Origin: Niveispirillum fermenti
GTDB lineage: Bacteria > Pseudomonadota > Alphaproteobacteria > Azospirillales > Azospirillaceae
Direction: 5' to 3'
Length of the DNA: 64,000 bases
Assembly: GCF_048066175.1 (NCBI RefSeq)
Contig: NZ_JBLTXA010000014.1
Coordinates: 1 to 64,000 of the forward strand
The position numbers and the translations under genes were made by a program. The notes beneath the pieces are model-generated. The model had not been told where the DNA came from and ran no database searches. It saw only the letters and a program-made list of their open reading frames with translations. This document shows, in pieces, positions 1 through 7,495 of this stretch. Positions within the stretch are counted from its first letter, which is position 1. The number at the start of each line of letters is the position of its first letter.

Positions 1-410
1 ACCCCGCACGGACATCGGCCGGCGTCGGGGAAGCATGGGGAACGTGGCGGATGTCGATAGTGGCACTCATTTGCCCGGATTCTCCAGAATGCGAATGGAG
101 GAACAGCCCGGAGGATGGACCGGCACGGCCCCGTGGGTCCACCCTCTTTGCGCCATTGCCCGCTATGCGTGTCCCACCACCGGGCCATCGGCCGGCACCG
201 GGCAGGTGCGGCCGGCGGCCTTGTGCGGGGTTTGCCCTCTTTAAGCCGAAACGGACCACCGCGTCATCATTATTACGATTGTGCGCTGCGGCGGGTTCCC
301 GGCCCGCACCGCACAAAAGACGGGCGGTGACGCCCTGAACATTGCGTGGATACGCACATGCGTGCAAATTCAAACCTGTTTCGATGTGCGCATTTTCCCA
401 TGGATGTGGA
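1..410. other. Left-edge stretch without a clear gene
   Basis: About 400 bases precede the first convincing gene. Several short open frames on both strands cross this stretch, but none has a recognisable domain, a good ribosome binding site or a composition that singles it out. It probably holds the 3' flank of a gene outside the window and the promoter of the LysR gene; I could not pick a convincing -35/-10 pair. Confidence 0.5.
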
Positions 411-1310
411 ATGGCCAGCCGGTTTGACTGGGATGATTTGCAATCCTTCCTGGCTGTGGCGCGGTCGGGGCGGCTGACCCTGGCCGCCCGGCGCATGGGG
501 GTGGACCATACGACCCTGGGCCGGCGCCTGACATCGCTGGAACATGCGCTGGGGGCCACCCTGTTCGAGCGCCATGCCACCGGTTACAGCCTGACGCAGC
601 AGGGGGAAACGCTGCTGCGCAATGCGGAAGCCATGGAAGGCATGGCGCTGACCATCATGGAGCAACTGGCCGGATCGGGGGCGAAACTGTCGGGGGCCGT
701 GCGCATCGGCGCGCCCGACGGATTCGGCAGTTTCTTCCTGGCACCGCGCATCGGCCGGCTGGGGGCGGCACATCCGGACCTGGAAGTGCAGCTTGTGGCC
801 ATGCCGCGGCTGTTCAGCCTGTCCAAGCGCGAAGCCGACATCGCCATCACCGTCGCCCAGCCGGAAGCCGGTCGCCTGCATGCCCGCAAGCTGACCGATT
901 ATGAACTGGGCCTTTACGCCTCCCGCACCTATCTGGAGACGGCCGCCCCGATCCGGGGTACGGGCGATCTGGCCGCCCACCGTTTCATTTCCTATATCGA
1001 CGACCTGCTTTATTCCCCGGAACTGGATTATGTCCCGCAGGTGTCACGCGACATCAGGCCCTATCTGAAAAGCGCCAGCCTGGTGGCGCAGTTCCGCGCG
1101 GTGCAGGCCGGCAGCGGCGTCGCCATCCTGCCCTGTTTCATGGTGGCGGGGGAACAGGATCTGGTCCGGCTGCTGCCGGCAGAGGTCAAGCTGATGCGCA
1201 GCTTCTGGCTGGTGATGCATTCCGACGTGCGGCATCTGTCGCGCATCCGCGTCACGGCCGAGTTCATCGCAGAGGAAGTACATCGCAACGCCCGACTGTT
1301 CCATGGTTAA
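411..1310 (+). CDS. LysR-family transcriptional regulator
   Basis: A 299-aa LysR-type regulator of normal family length. Residues 5-60 form the winged helix-turn-helix (FDWDDLQSFLAVARSGRLT, then TTLGRRLTSLEHALGATLFER), and the rest is a substrate-binding-like effector domain. The open frame extends upstream to a TTG at 342, but the ATG at 411 puts the helix-turn-helix at its usual position and has a purine-rich GGATGTGGA just before it. A long interhelical linker and an ADIAIT motif after about residue 140 fit the family. It stands alone ahead of an RDD membrane protein gene about 70 bases downstream on the same strand, so its target cannot be read from context. The family call is firm; the ligand is unknown. 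Confidence 0.9.
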   Translation: MASRFDWDDLQSFLAVARSGRLTLAARRMGVDHTTLGRRLTSLEHALGATLFERHATGYSLTQQGETLLRNAEAMEGMALTIMEQLAGSGAKLSGAVRIGAPDGFGSFFLAPRIGRLGAAHPDLEVQLVAMPRLFSLSKREADIAITVAQPEAGRLHARKLTDYELGLYASRTYLETAAPIRGTGDLAAHRFISYIDDLLYSPELDYVPQVSRDIRPYLKSASLVAQFRAVQAGSGVAILPCFMVAGEQDLVRLLPAEVKLMRSFWLVMHSDVRHLSRIRVTAEFIAEEVHRNARLFHG

Positions 1311-1317
1311 CGAAATC

Positions 1318-1345
1318 TTGACGAAATGATGACAGCAGGTACCAT
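1318..1345 (+). promoter_or_regulatory. Candidate sigma-70 promoter for the RDD gene
   Basis: TTGACG at 1318-1323 and TACCAT at 1340-1345 are separated by 16 bases, directly after the LysR stop codon and about 35 bases before the RDD start. This is a match by eye only; the -10 fits 4 of 6 consensus positions. Confidence 0.35.
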
Positions 1346-1378
1346 CCCCTTCCACCGGCAGGCACCGACGGGGTGGGC

Positions 1379-2143
1379 ATGGACCGCTTGTGGTATATCG
1401 GCGACGGGGAAGTGAACGGCCCCTGTCCCGACCTTCAGATACGCCGCATGCTGCAGGAAGGGCGGATCGCGCCGGGGGGCTGGCTGTGGGCGCCGGGACT
1501 TTCCGGATGGACCCGCGCCCGCGACCTGCCCGACATGCGGCCGGCCCTGAAATTCGTGGCTGACCTGACGCCCGACCCGACGGGACCCGACCTGCCCCTG
1601 CCCGATCCGGGGCGGCCGCAGCGTGCCGGGGTGCTGGCCCGCTATCTGGCCCAGTTCATCGACCAGGGATTGACGGCGATAACGGTTCACCTGCTGTTGC
1701 TGCTGATCGGACGATGGTGGGTCTTTCCCGAATTGCAGGGCCTGCCCAGAATCGCCATCGCCATGGCCGTCGTGCCGCTCAGCCTGTTCTGGCAGGCCCT
1801 GTGCCTGGCACGGTTCGGCACGACGCCGGGCAAAGCCCTGCTGGATATCAGGGTCTGCGACGGCCGGGGTGGCCGGCCGGGGCTGGCCGCCATCATCCGC
1901 CGGCAGACCGACCTCTGGATGCGCGGCTTCATTCTCGGCGTTCCGGTCTTCAGCTTCGTCGGCACCGTCCTGGCGGGCGCCAAGGTCTTCGAGGGCCGCC
2001 GTGCGCCCTGGGACGTCGCCAACGGGCTGGAGGTGCTGCGCGGCCCCCAGGGAATGGGGCCTGTGGTGGTGGCAGTGCTGCTGAACGTGCTGTTCGGCTT
2101 CACGGCCAGTTTCCTGCTCAGCGAGATACCTCAACACCCATGA
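1379..2143 (+). CDS. GYF_2 and RDD domain membrane protein
   Basis: A 254-aa protein. Residues 4-55 look like a GYF_2 domain (WYIGDGEVNGPCPDLQIRRM, then a conserved GW and W pattern). An RDD domain starts near residue 80 (RAGVLARYLAQFIDQGLTAI) and has three or four hydrophobic segments and the family motif TPGKALLDIRV. GYF_2-RDD fusions are common inner-membrane proteins with no settled function; a transport or membrane-stress role is often proposed. A GTG two codons upstream (1373) is an alternative start. It follows the LysR gene and precedes an EamA transporter gene on the same strand. Domain assignment is good; function is unknown. Confidence 0.8.
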   Translation: MDRLWYIGDGEVNGPCPDLQIRRMLQEGRIAPGGWLWAPGLSGWTRARDLPDMRPALKFVADLTPDPTGPDLPLPDPGRPQRAGVLARYLAQFIDQGLTAITVHLLLLLIGRWWVFPELQGLPRIAIAMAVVPLSLFWQALCLARFGTTPGKALLDIRVCDGRGGRPGLAAIIRRQTDLWMRGFILGVPVFSFVGTVLAGAKVFEGRRAPWDVANGLEVLRGPQGMGPVVVAVLLNVLFGFTASFLLSEIPQHP

Positions 2144-2260
2144 GGCCTTGCACCCCGGCAGCCGGTGCGGGCGGGCCAGGGTCCCGTTCCCGCAGGCTTG
2201 ATCCGGATGGGGCTTTGCGCCTATGCAGCGGCGAAGCGCCATCATCATCGGCCTGCCATC

Positions 2261-3157
2261 ATGCCCGTCCGGCCCTCCCTCGCCTCCTGGTTCCTGCTGC
2301 TGGTGGGACAGCCGCTGCTGTTCGGGTCCAACGTGCTGGTATCCAAGCTGATGGCCGGCCAGATTCCCGGCGTGGCCATGGCATTCTGGCGCTGGGCGCT
2401 GGCCCTGCTGATCCTGGCGCCCTTTATCCGGCGTGAACTGGTTGCAGGCTGGCCGGCCATCCGGGCCGACTGGCGGGGCTTTCTGCTGCTGGGTGCGCTG
2501 GGGATGGGGGTATGCGGCGCCCCCGTGTATCTGGCCGCCCAGACCACGACCGTCACCAATATCAGCCTGCTCTACGCCTCCGCCCCCGTGCTGATCGTGC
2601 TGTTCGGCCGGCTGTTCTGGCGGGAGAAGGTGGGGGCGGTGCAGGCGCTGGGGGTGGCGGTCAGCCTGGCGGGCGTCATCACCGTTATCCTGAAGGGCGA
2701 TCCGGCGGCATTGCTGCACCTGACCTTCACACCGGGCGATCTTTGGGTCGTGCTGGCCGCCACGGGCTGGGCCTTCTATTCGCTGCTGTTGCGCCACCGG
2801 CCGGCTGAATTGGCGCCTGTTGCCCGCTTCGCCGGCATCTGTGCGGGCGGCGTCATGGCCATGCTGCCCTTCTACGGCCTGGAAATGGCCCTGGGCGTGG
2901 CGATATCCCCAAGCCCGGAGACCATCTCGGCCCTGCTGTTCCTGGCGTTGGTGCCGGGGTTGGCCTCCTATCTTGTCTATGGCCGGCTGGTGGCGGTGTT
3001 CGGGCCCGAACGGGCCGGCATGACGCTCTATCTGATGCCGCTCTACAACGCGATTCTGGCCGGCCTGCTGCTTGGCGAACGGCTGGAGGCCTATCATATG
3101 GCGGGTGCGGCCCTTGTGTTGCCCGGCATATGGCTGGCCACACGGCGGGCGCAATAA
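2261..3157 (+). CDS. EamA/DMT-family transporter
   Basis: A 298-aa inner-membrane protein with about ten hydrophobic helices arranged as two EamA repeats. The first half contains LFGSNVLVSKLMAG and FWRWALALLILAPF, typical of this drug/metabolite transporter family, and the second half contains an ALVPGLASYLVYGRLV segment and the closing LLGERLEAYHMAGAALVLPG. The open frame begins at 2165, but the upstream residues are arginine- and histidine-rich and unlike the family; the ATG at 2261 gives a standard N-terminus (MPVRPSLASWFLLLVGQPLL). Members export amino acids, nucleosides or other metabolites; the substrate here cannot be inferred. Confidence 0.88.
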   Translation: MPVRPSLASWFLLLVGQPLLFGSNVLVSKLMAGQIPGVAMAFWRWALALLILAPFIRRELVAGWPAIRADWRGFLLLGALGMGVCGAPVYLAAQTTTVTNISLLYASAPVLIVLFGRLFWREKVGAVQALGVAVSLAGVITVILKGDPAALLHLTFTPGDLWVVLAATGWAFYSLLLRHRPAELAPVARFAGICAGGVMAMLPFYGLEMALGVAISPSPETISALLFLALVPGLASYLVYGRLVAVFGPERAGMTLYLMPLYNAILAGLLLGERLEAYHMAGAALVLPGIWLATRRAQ

Positions 3158-3232
3158 ATCATCATCCGACCCCGCCAGCCGGGCCGGAAGTTACGTGATA
3201 AGGGCTCCAGATCGCACAGTAATTGCGCCGCA

Positions 3233-3254
3233 ACGGGCCTATGCTGAGGCCCGT
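3233..3254 (+). repeat. Short hairpin in the aminotransferase leader
   Basis: ACGGGCCT (3233-3240) and AGGCCCGT (3247-3254) pair perfectly around a six-base loop, about 40 bases before the aminotransferase start. There is no following T-run, so it is a leader stem or weak termination site rather than a clear terminator. Confidence 0.35.
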
Positions 3255-3292
3255 CCCACCAACCCCGCCCCGCAACAAGAGGCATTTGTCCC

Positions 3293-4462
3293 ATGTCCTT
3301 CTTCGCGCCGCTGAACCCGCAGCCCGCTGACGCCCTGCTGGCCCTGATCGGCCTGTTCCGCAACGACCCCCGTTCCCACAAGATCGACCTGGGCGTGGGC
3401 GTGTTCCGCGATGACGCCGGCAAGACCCCCGTGATGCGCGCGGTCAAGGCGGCAGAGCACAAGCTTTGGGAAAGCCAGGACAGCAAGTCCTATCTGGGTC
3501 CGGAGGGCAATGTCGCCTTTGCCCGCCATATGGCGCGGCTGGCCCTGGGCGAGGTGGAACTGTCCGGCCGTCTGTCGGGCGTGCAGACGCCGGGCGGCAC
3601 GGGCGCACTGCGCCTGGCGGCCGAACTGGTCGCCGCCACCCGGCCGGGGGCCACGGTCTGGGTCGGCACGCCGACCTGGCCCAACCATCCGCCCATCCTG
3701 GCCGCAGCCGGCCTGAAGATGCAGACCTACCGCCATTTCGATCCGGCCAGCCAGACGCTGACCTTCGATGCGGTGATGGACGCGCTGAACAAGGCGCAGG
3801 CCGGCGATGTCGCCCTGCTGCATGGTTGCTGCCACAACCCGACGGGCGCCGATTTCAGCCTGGACCAGTGGAAGGCCATTGCCGCGACCCTGTCGGAACG
3901 CGGCATCGTTCCCTTCCTGGATCTGGCCTATCAGGGGCTGGGACTGGGCATGGAACAGGACGCGGCCGGCGTGCGTCTGGTCATGGGTGCATGCCCCGAG
4001 GCGCTGATCGCCTATTCGTGCGACAAGAATTTCGGCGTCTATCGCGACCGTGTCGGAGCCCTGATCGTGCAGACGGCCAGCGCGGCCGACAGCGACCGGG
4101 TATCGTCCAACGTGCTGGCGCTGGCCCGCGCCAACTGGTCCATGCCGCCCGACCATGGCGGCGCCGTCATCGCCACCCTGCTGGACGACCCGGCCCTGGC
4201 CGCCGACTGGAAGGCGGAACTGGACACGATGCGCGACCGGCTGCTGGGCATCCGCGACGCGCTGGCCAGCCATGGCGGCGTGCTGGCCCGCGTGGCGGAA
4301 CAGCGGGGCATGTTCTCCCTGCTGCCCTTGTCGCCGGACGTGGTGAAACACCTGCGCGAGGACCATGCCGTCTACATGGCGGGGTCGGGCCGAATCAACA
4401 TTGCCGGCCTGTCGGTGGAAACGGCCGGCATCTTCGCCAAGGCCCTGGCCGCCAGCCTGTAA
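3293..4462 (+). CDS. Aromatic/aspartate-type amino acid aminotransferase
   Basis: A 389-aa class I PLP-dependent aminotransferase of the AspC/TyrB subgroup, full length. It has the N-terminal KIDLGVGVFRDDAGKTPVM segment, HNPTG at 181-185, D210 and Y213 for cofactor contacts, and the PLP lysine K245 in SCDKNFGVYRDRVG. These enzymes swap amino groups between aspartate or aromatic amino acids and 2-oxoglutarate in the cytoplasm. The start ATG has an AAGAGG upstream and lies 135 bases after the EamA stop, with its own leader hairpin, so it is probably a separate transcript. The aromatic versus aspartate preference cannot be decided from sequence alone, so I give no symbol. Confidence 0.92.
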   Translation: MSFFAPLNPQPADALLALIGLFRNDPRSHKIDLGVGVFRDDAGKTPVMRAVKAAEHKLWESQDSKSYLGPEGNVAFARHMARLALGEVELSGRLSGVQTPGGTGALRLAAELVAATRPGATVWVGTPTWPNHPPILAAAGLKMQTYRHFDPASQTLTFDAVMDALNKAQAGDVALLHGCCHNPTGADFSLDQWKAIAATLSERGIVPFLDLAYQGLGLGMEQDAAGVRLVMGACPEALIAYSCDKNFGVYRDRVGALIVQTASAADSDRVSSNVLALARANWSMPPDHGGAVIATLLDDPALAADWKAELDTMRDRLLGIRDALASHGGVLARVAEQRGMFSLLPLSPDVVKHLREDHAVYMAGSGRINIAGLSVETAGIFAKALAASL

Positions 4463-4558
4463 CGGTGCCATGCGGGCGGGGGGATACCGTTCCGCGGGCG
4501 GTGCGCTTAGGATGCGCATCGCCCGCCCTTCCTGCCCCTTCCTGGAACCATTCGATCC

Positions 4559-5752
4559 ATGGCCACGCCGCTCGCCCCCGCCCTTGCCGAGATCAAAGCC
4601 CTGCTGCTGGACGGTGGCCGGCTGGTGCGGGCCGTGGCCGGCGGGCGCATGCGCAACATGGACCCGCCATGGCGGCGCATCGAATTGCGGCCCGTGGCCC
4701 TGAAGGCCGGTCCGCACCTGCAGACCGTCGCCTATGACGAGCGCCAGGCCCATACCAGCAATGCCGCCTTCGGCCCTGCCGCCGAACAGGCCGTGGATGC
4801 GCTTCTGGCGCTGGGCATGGGCACATGGCATGTGGAAACCCTGGACGGCACCGTCCAGCTTCGCGTCACGAAAAAGGGGGAGGCCATGGTCAGCCGCAGC
4901 GGCCGCGCCACGCCCGTGGCGCGCAGCCTGGACCATGACCGGGCCAAGCCCCGCCTGCTGGACCCGGCCGATCCCTTCTGGCGCGCGGTGGGTATCGCCG
5001 ACGGCGATGGCCGCATCAAGCCGACGCGCCAGGACAAGTATCGCCAGGTGGAAGAGTTCGTCCGCGCCCTGGACGCCGTGCTGAAGGAGGCGGAACTTCC
5101 GGCCGGCCGCCCCTTGCGTGTCGTGGATCTGGGCTGCGGCAATGCCTATCTGACCTTCGCCGCCTATCGGTTCCTGACCCATGTGCGGGGGCTGTCAGTG
5201 GCGTTCACGGGCGTGGATGCCAAGCGCCAGGCGCGTGAGCGCAACACGGAACTGGCCGCGAGCCTGGGCTGGGACGGGCTGCATTTCATCGAGGGGACCA
5301 TCGCCGAGGCCCCCGTGGACGGGGCCGACGTGGTGCTGGCGCTGCATGCCTGCGACACGGCCACGGACGATGCGCTGGCCCGCGCCGTGGCGTGGGGTGC
5401 GCGCCATGTGCTGGCGGCCCCCTGCTGCCATCACGACCTGCAGCGCCAGTTGCGGGAGGGGGAGCCGCCCGCTTCCTATGGGCTGCTGACGCGCCACGGC
5501 ATCCTGCGCGAGCGTTTCGCCGATGTGCTGACCGATGCGCTGCGCGCCAGCCTGATGCGCCAGGCAGGTTACCGGACGGAGATCATCGAATTCGTGCCGT
5601 CCGAACACACGCCGCGCAACACCCTGCTGCGCGCGGTCCGGACGGGTGCCAGGCCGGATGCCAGGACGACTGCCGACTATGCCGCCCTGGTGAAGGAATG
5701 GGGGGTGACACCGAAACTCTCCACGCTGCTGGCGCGCGAACCCGGTTTTTGA
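4559..5752 (+). CDS. SAM-dependent methyltransferase (Methyltransf_32-like)
   Basis: A 397-aa protein with an unusual N-terminal half of about 180 residues and a C-terminal class I methyltransferase fold. The SAM-binding loop is VVDLGCGNAYLTFAAYRFL (from about residue 188), followed by the acidic position TGVDAK and a later LAAPCCHHDLQRQ segment; this CCHH stretch is typical of the Methyltransf_32 group, which includes proteins suspected to modify RNA. The substrate is unknown. Its last codons overlap a 15-bp tandem duplication (5738-5768), and a cluster of strong hairpins separates it from the convergent MFS gene. Confidence 0.8.
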   Translation: MATPLAPALAEIKALLLDGGRLVRAVAGGRMRNMDPPWRRIELRPVALKAGPHLQTVAYDERQAHTSNAAFGPAAEQAVDALLALGMGTWHVETLDGTVQLRVTKKGEAMVSRSGRATPVARSLDHDRAKPRLLDPADPFWRAVGIADGDGRIKPTRQDKYRQVEEFVRALDAVLKEAELPAGRPLRVVDLGCGNAYLTFAAYRFLTHVRGLSVAFTGVDAKRQARERNTELAASLGWDGLHFIEGTIAEAPVDGADVVLALHACDTATDDALARAVAWGARHVLAAPCCHHDLQRQLREGEPPASYGLLTRHGILRERFADVLTDALRASLMRQAGYRTEIIEFVPSEHTPRNTLLRAVRTGARPDARTTADYAALVKEWGVTPKLSTLLAREPGF

Positions 5753-5768
5753 TGAACCCGGTTTTTGA
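5738..5768 (+). repeat. 15-bp tandem duplication across a stop codon
   Basis: GAACCCGGTTTTTGA occurs at 5738-5752 and again at 5754-5768, one base apart. The first copy encodes the last residues and the TGA stop of the methyltransferase; the second provides the same coding end plus stop just after it. It looks like a recent slippage duplication. Confidence 0.85.
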
Positions 5769-5790
5769 CAGGGGGCACGCGCCGGAGAAC

Positions 5791-5844
5791 GGGCGGCCAC
5801 TGGCGGTATGACCGTCAATGGCCGCCCGCCGTCACGGTCATACC
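5791..5844. repeat. Overlapping inverted repeats after the methyltransferase
   Basis: Two nested dyads are visible. GGGCGGCCA (5791-5799) pairs with TGGCCGCCC (5819-5827), and GGTATGACCGT (5805-5815) pairs with ACGGTCATACC (5834-5844). The two stems compete with each other, so only one can form at a time. They sit between convergent genes. Confidence 0.7.
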
Positions 5845-5878
5845 AACTTGCGGTGAGTAGAACTCATCGCAAGTTGGT
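5842..5878. terminator. Stem-loop between convergent genes
   Basis: The 16-base arms 5842-5857 and 5863-5878 pair with one mismatch around the loop TAGAA; the outer ACCAACTTGCG arm is perfect. There is no long T-run on either side. Its place between the methyltransferase and MFS genes suggests a bidirectional terminator. Confidence 0.5.
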
Positions 5879-5922
5879 GCGGCGGCGCCCGCGCCAACGA
5901 ATGGTGGCGCCGGCGATTGAGG

Positions 5923-5956
5923 GCAGTGATCAGAACCAATTGGTTCTGATCACTGC
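5923..5956. terminator. Perfect 34-bp palindrome before the MFS stop
   Basis: Bases 5923-5956 are a perfect self-complementary palindrome with centre CCAATTGG and ends GCAGTGATC/GATCACTGC, without any loop. Ten bases of the right arm (TGATCACTGC) recur at 5974-5983 inside the last codons of the MFS gene. The site lies just beyond the stop of the minus-strand MFS gene. It could act as a terminator stem or as a protein-binding site. Confidence 0.55.
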
Positions 5957-5965
5957 AAAATAGTA

Positions 5966-7243
5966 TCAGTCCTTGATCACTGCCGGTTCCATGCGCGGGC
6001 TGAGCAGGTGGACGATGCCCAGCGCCAGCAGATAGGCCGAGGCTGCCACCACGAAGATCGGCGTGTAGCTGCCGATCTTGTCCAGCACGTAACCGGCATA
6101 TTTGGCCATGGCCATGCCGCCAAAGGCACCGATCATGCCGCCGATGCCGACCACCGATCCCACCGCCGCACGCGGGAACACATCCGACGGCAATGTGTAG
6201 AGATTGGCGGAGAAGCCCTGGTGGGCAGCCGTGGCGATGCCGATGATCAGGACGGCCACCCAAAGCTGATCGGCAAAGGCCGCGAAGCCGACCGGCAGGG
6301 CGAACACGGCGCAGATCAGCATGGACAGCTTGCGCGCCCGGTTCAGACTGGCACCGTTCTGCATCATCCTGGACGACAGCCAGCCACCGGCCACCGATCC
6401 CACATCTGACAGAAGATAGATGATGACCAGCGGGATGCCAAAGCTCATCAGGTCCAGCCCATGGCGCTTGCCCAGGAAATCGGGCAGCCAGAACAGGAAC
6501 ATCCACCAGATCGGGTCGATCATGAACTTGCCCAGCGCGTAGGCCCAGGTCTCCTTCACGCGCAACAGGCGCAGCCAGCCGATCTTTTCCGTCGTGTCGG
6601 GCGGATCGCTTTCGATATGGGCCAGTTCGGCCGCCCCCACCGCCTTGTGATCACGCGGGCGGCGATAATAGATCAGCCACAGCGGCAGCCAGACCAGGCT
6701 GGCCACACCGGTGATGATGAAGGCCATCTCCCAGCCATAGGCAATGGTGATGGCCGGGACCACCAGCGGCGTGACGATGGCGCCGATGTTGGTGCCCGCA
6801 TTGAAGATGCCCGTCGCGAATGCGCGTTCCTTCTTGGGGAACCATTCCGCCACGGCCTTCACGCCGCCGGGAAAGCCGCCGCCCTCACCCACGCCCAGCA
6901 CCATGCGGGCCATGATGAAGCCGGTCAGCGACTTGGCCCCGGCATGGGCGAAATGGCCGACGGTCCAGATGGAGAAAGCCAGCGCATAGCCCCAGCGCGC
7001 GCCGATCCGGTCCACGATGCGGCCGAAGGCGACATAGGCCAGTGCATAGGTGAACTGGAACCAGAAGATGATGTCGGCATAGTCGGACTCGGTCCAGCCG
7101 AACTCCGCCGACAAGGTCGGCTTCAGCACGCCGATCATCTGCCGGTCGACATAATTGATGATCATGGCGAAGAACAGAAGCGTCACCACCACCCATCTGA
7201 CCCGCCCGACCCTGACGCCGGACCCGTCCGTATCACTTCCCAT
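5966..7243 (-). CDS. MFS transporter, hexuronate/organic anion type
   Basis: A 425-aa major facilitator with 12 predicted helices. Its first helices carry MIINYVDRQMIGVLKPTLS and the loop RIVDRIGARWGY; then VLGVGEGGGFPGGVKAVAEW, a signature of the anion:cation symporter branch that includes ExuT-like hexuronate carriers. The open frame reaches to 7345, but the ATG at 7243 follows GGGGGAAAGC and gives a normal N-terminus; the upstream residues are cysteine-rich and atypical. Operator-like ACCGGT repeats at 7315-7356 lie just upstream, so control by a LacI-type sugar regulator is plausible. The neighbours give no firm clue to the substrate; a sugar acid is my best guess. Confidence 0.85.
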   Translation of the reverse strand: MGSDTDGSGVRVGRVRWVVVTLLFFAMIINYVDRQMIGVLKPTLSAEFGWTESDYADIIFWFQFTYALAYVAFGRIVDRIGARWGYALAFSIWTVGHFAHAGAKSLTGFIMARMVLGVGEGGGFPGGVKAVAEWFPKKERAFATGIFNAGTNIGAIVTPLVVPAITIAYGWEMAFIITGVASLVWLPLWLIYYRRPRDHKAVGAAELAHIESDPPDTTEKIGWLRLLRVKETWAYALGKFMIDPIWWMFLFWLPDFLGKRHGLDLMSFGIPLVIIYLLSDVGSVAGGWLSSRMMQNGASLNRARKLSMLICAVFALPVGFAAFADQLWVAVLIIGIATAAHQGFSANLYTLPSDVFPRAAVGSVVGIGGMIGAFGGMAMAKYAGYVLDKIGSYTPIFVVAASAYLLALGIVHLLSPRMEPAVIKD

Positions 7244-7314
7244 GCTTTCCCCCGACTGTTGCGCGAAATTATTCGTGGGCTTGCCGGCAACCCGGCCGCA
7301 GCAGGAAGAGACCC

Positions 7315-7356
7315 TAATGGAAACCGGTGTCAATTGCAATGACACCGGTGGTCAAC
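7315..7356. promoter_or_regulatory. Paired LacI-type operator-like sites
   Basis: ACCGGTGTCA (7323-7332) and TGACACCGGT (7340-7349) form a 10-bp inverted repeat with a seven-base spacer. Each half is centred on ACCGGT and itself resembles the AATGACACCGGTGTCATT-type sites used by some LacI regulators. It lies about 80 bases upstream of the MFS start, where an operator or promoter is expected. Confidence 0.45.
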
Positions 7357-7396
7357 TGATGGATTTGGTGCCGCGCCGGCCATTGACCGGAAAGGA

Positions 7397-7426
7397 AAAG
7401 GGGCGGGTCAGCCGACCCGCCCCTTT
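7397..7426 (-). terminator. Terminator of the multicopper oxidase gene
   Basis: A perfect 13-bp stem (7397-7409 with 7414-7426; AAAGGGGCGGGTC) with a four-base loop lies 70 bases after the oxidase stop. Read on the minus strand it ends in TTTCCTTTCC, a pyrimidine tract rather than a pure T-run. Confidence 0.65.
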
Positions 7427-7495
7427 CAACGTCACGCCGGCAGCCGGGGAGGAAGGCCGCCGGACGGACGTTGACCGGTCCCTGTCCACGGTCCG

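Noticed and set aside
1307..5182. Two long minus-strand frames (1307-3154 and 3239-5182)
   Set aside because: They lie opposite well-supported plus-strand genes and read as Gln-, Gly- and Arg-rich sequence without recognisable domains.
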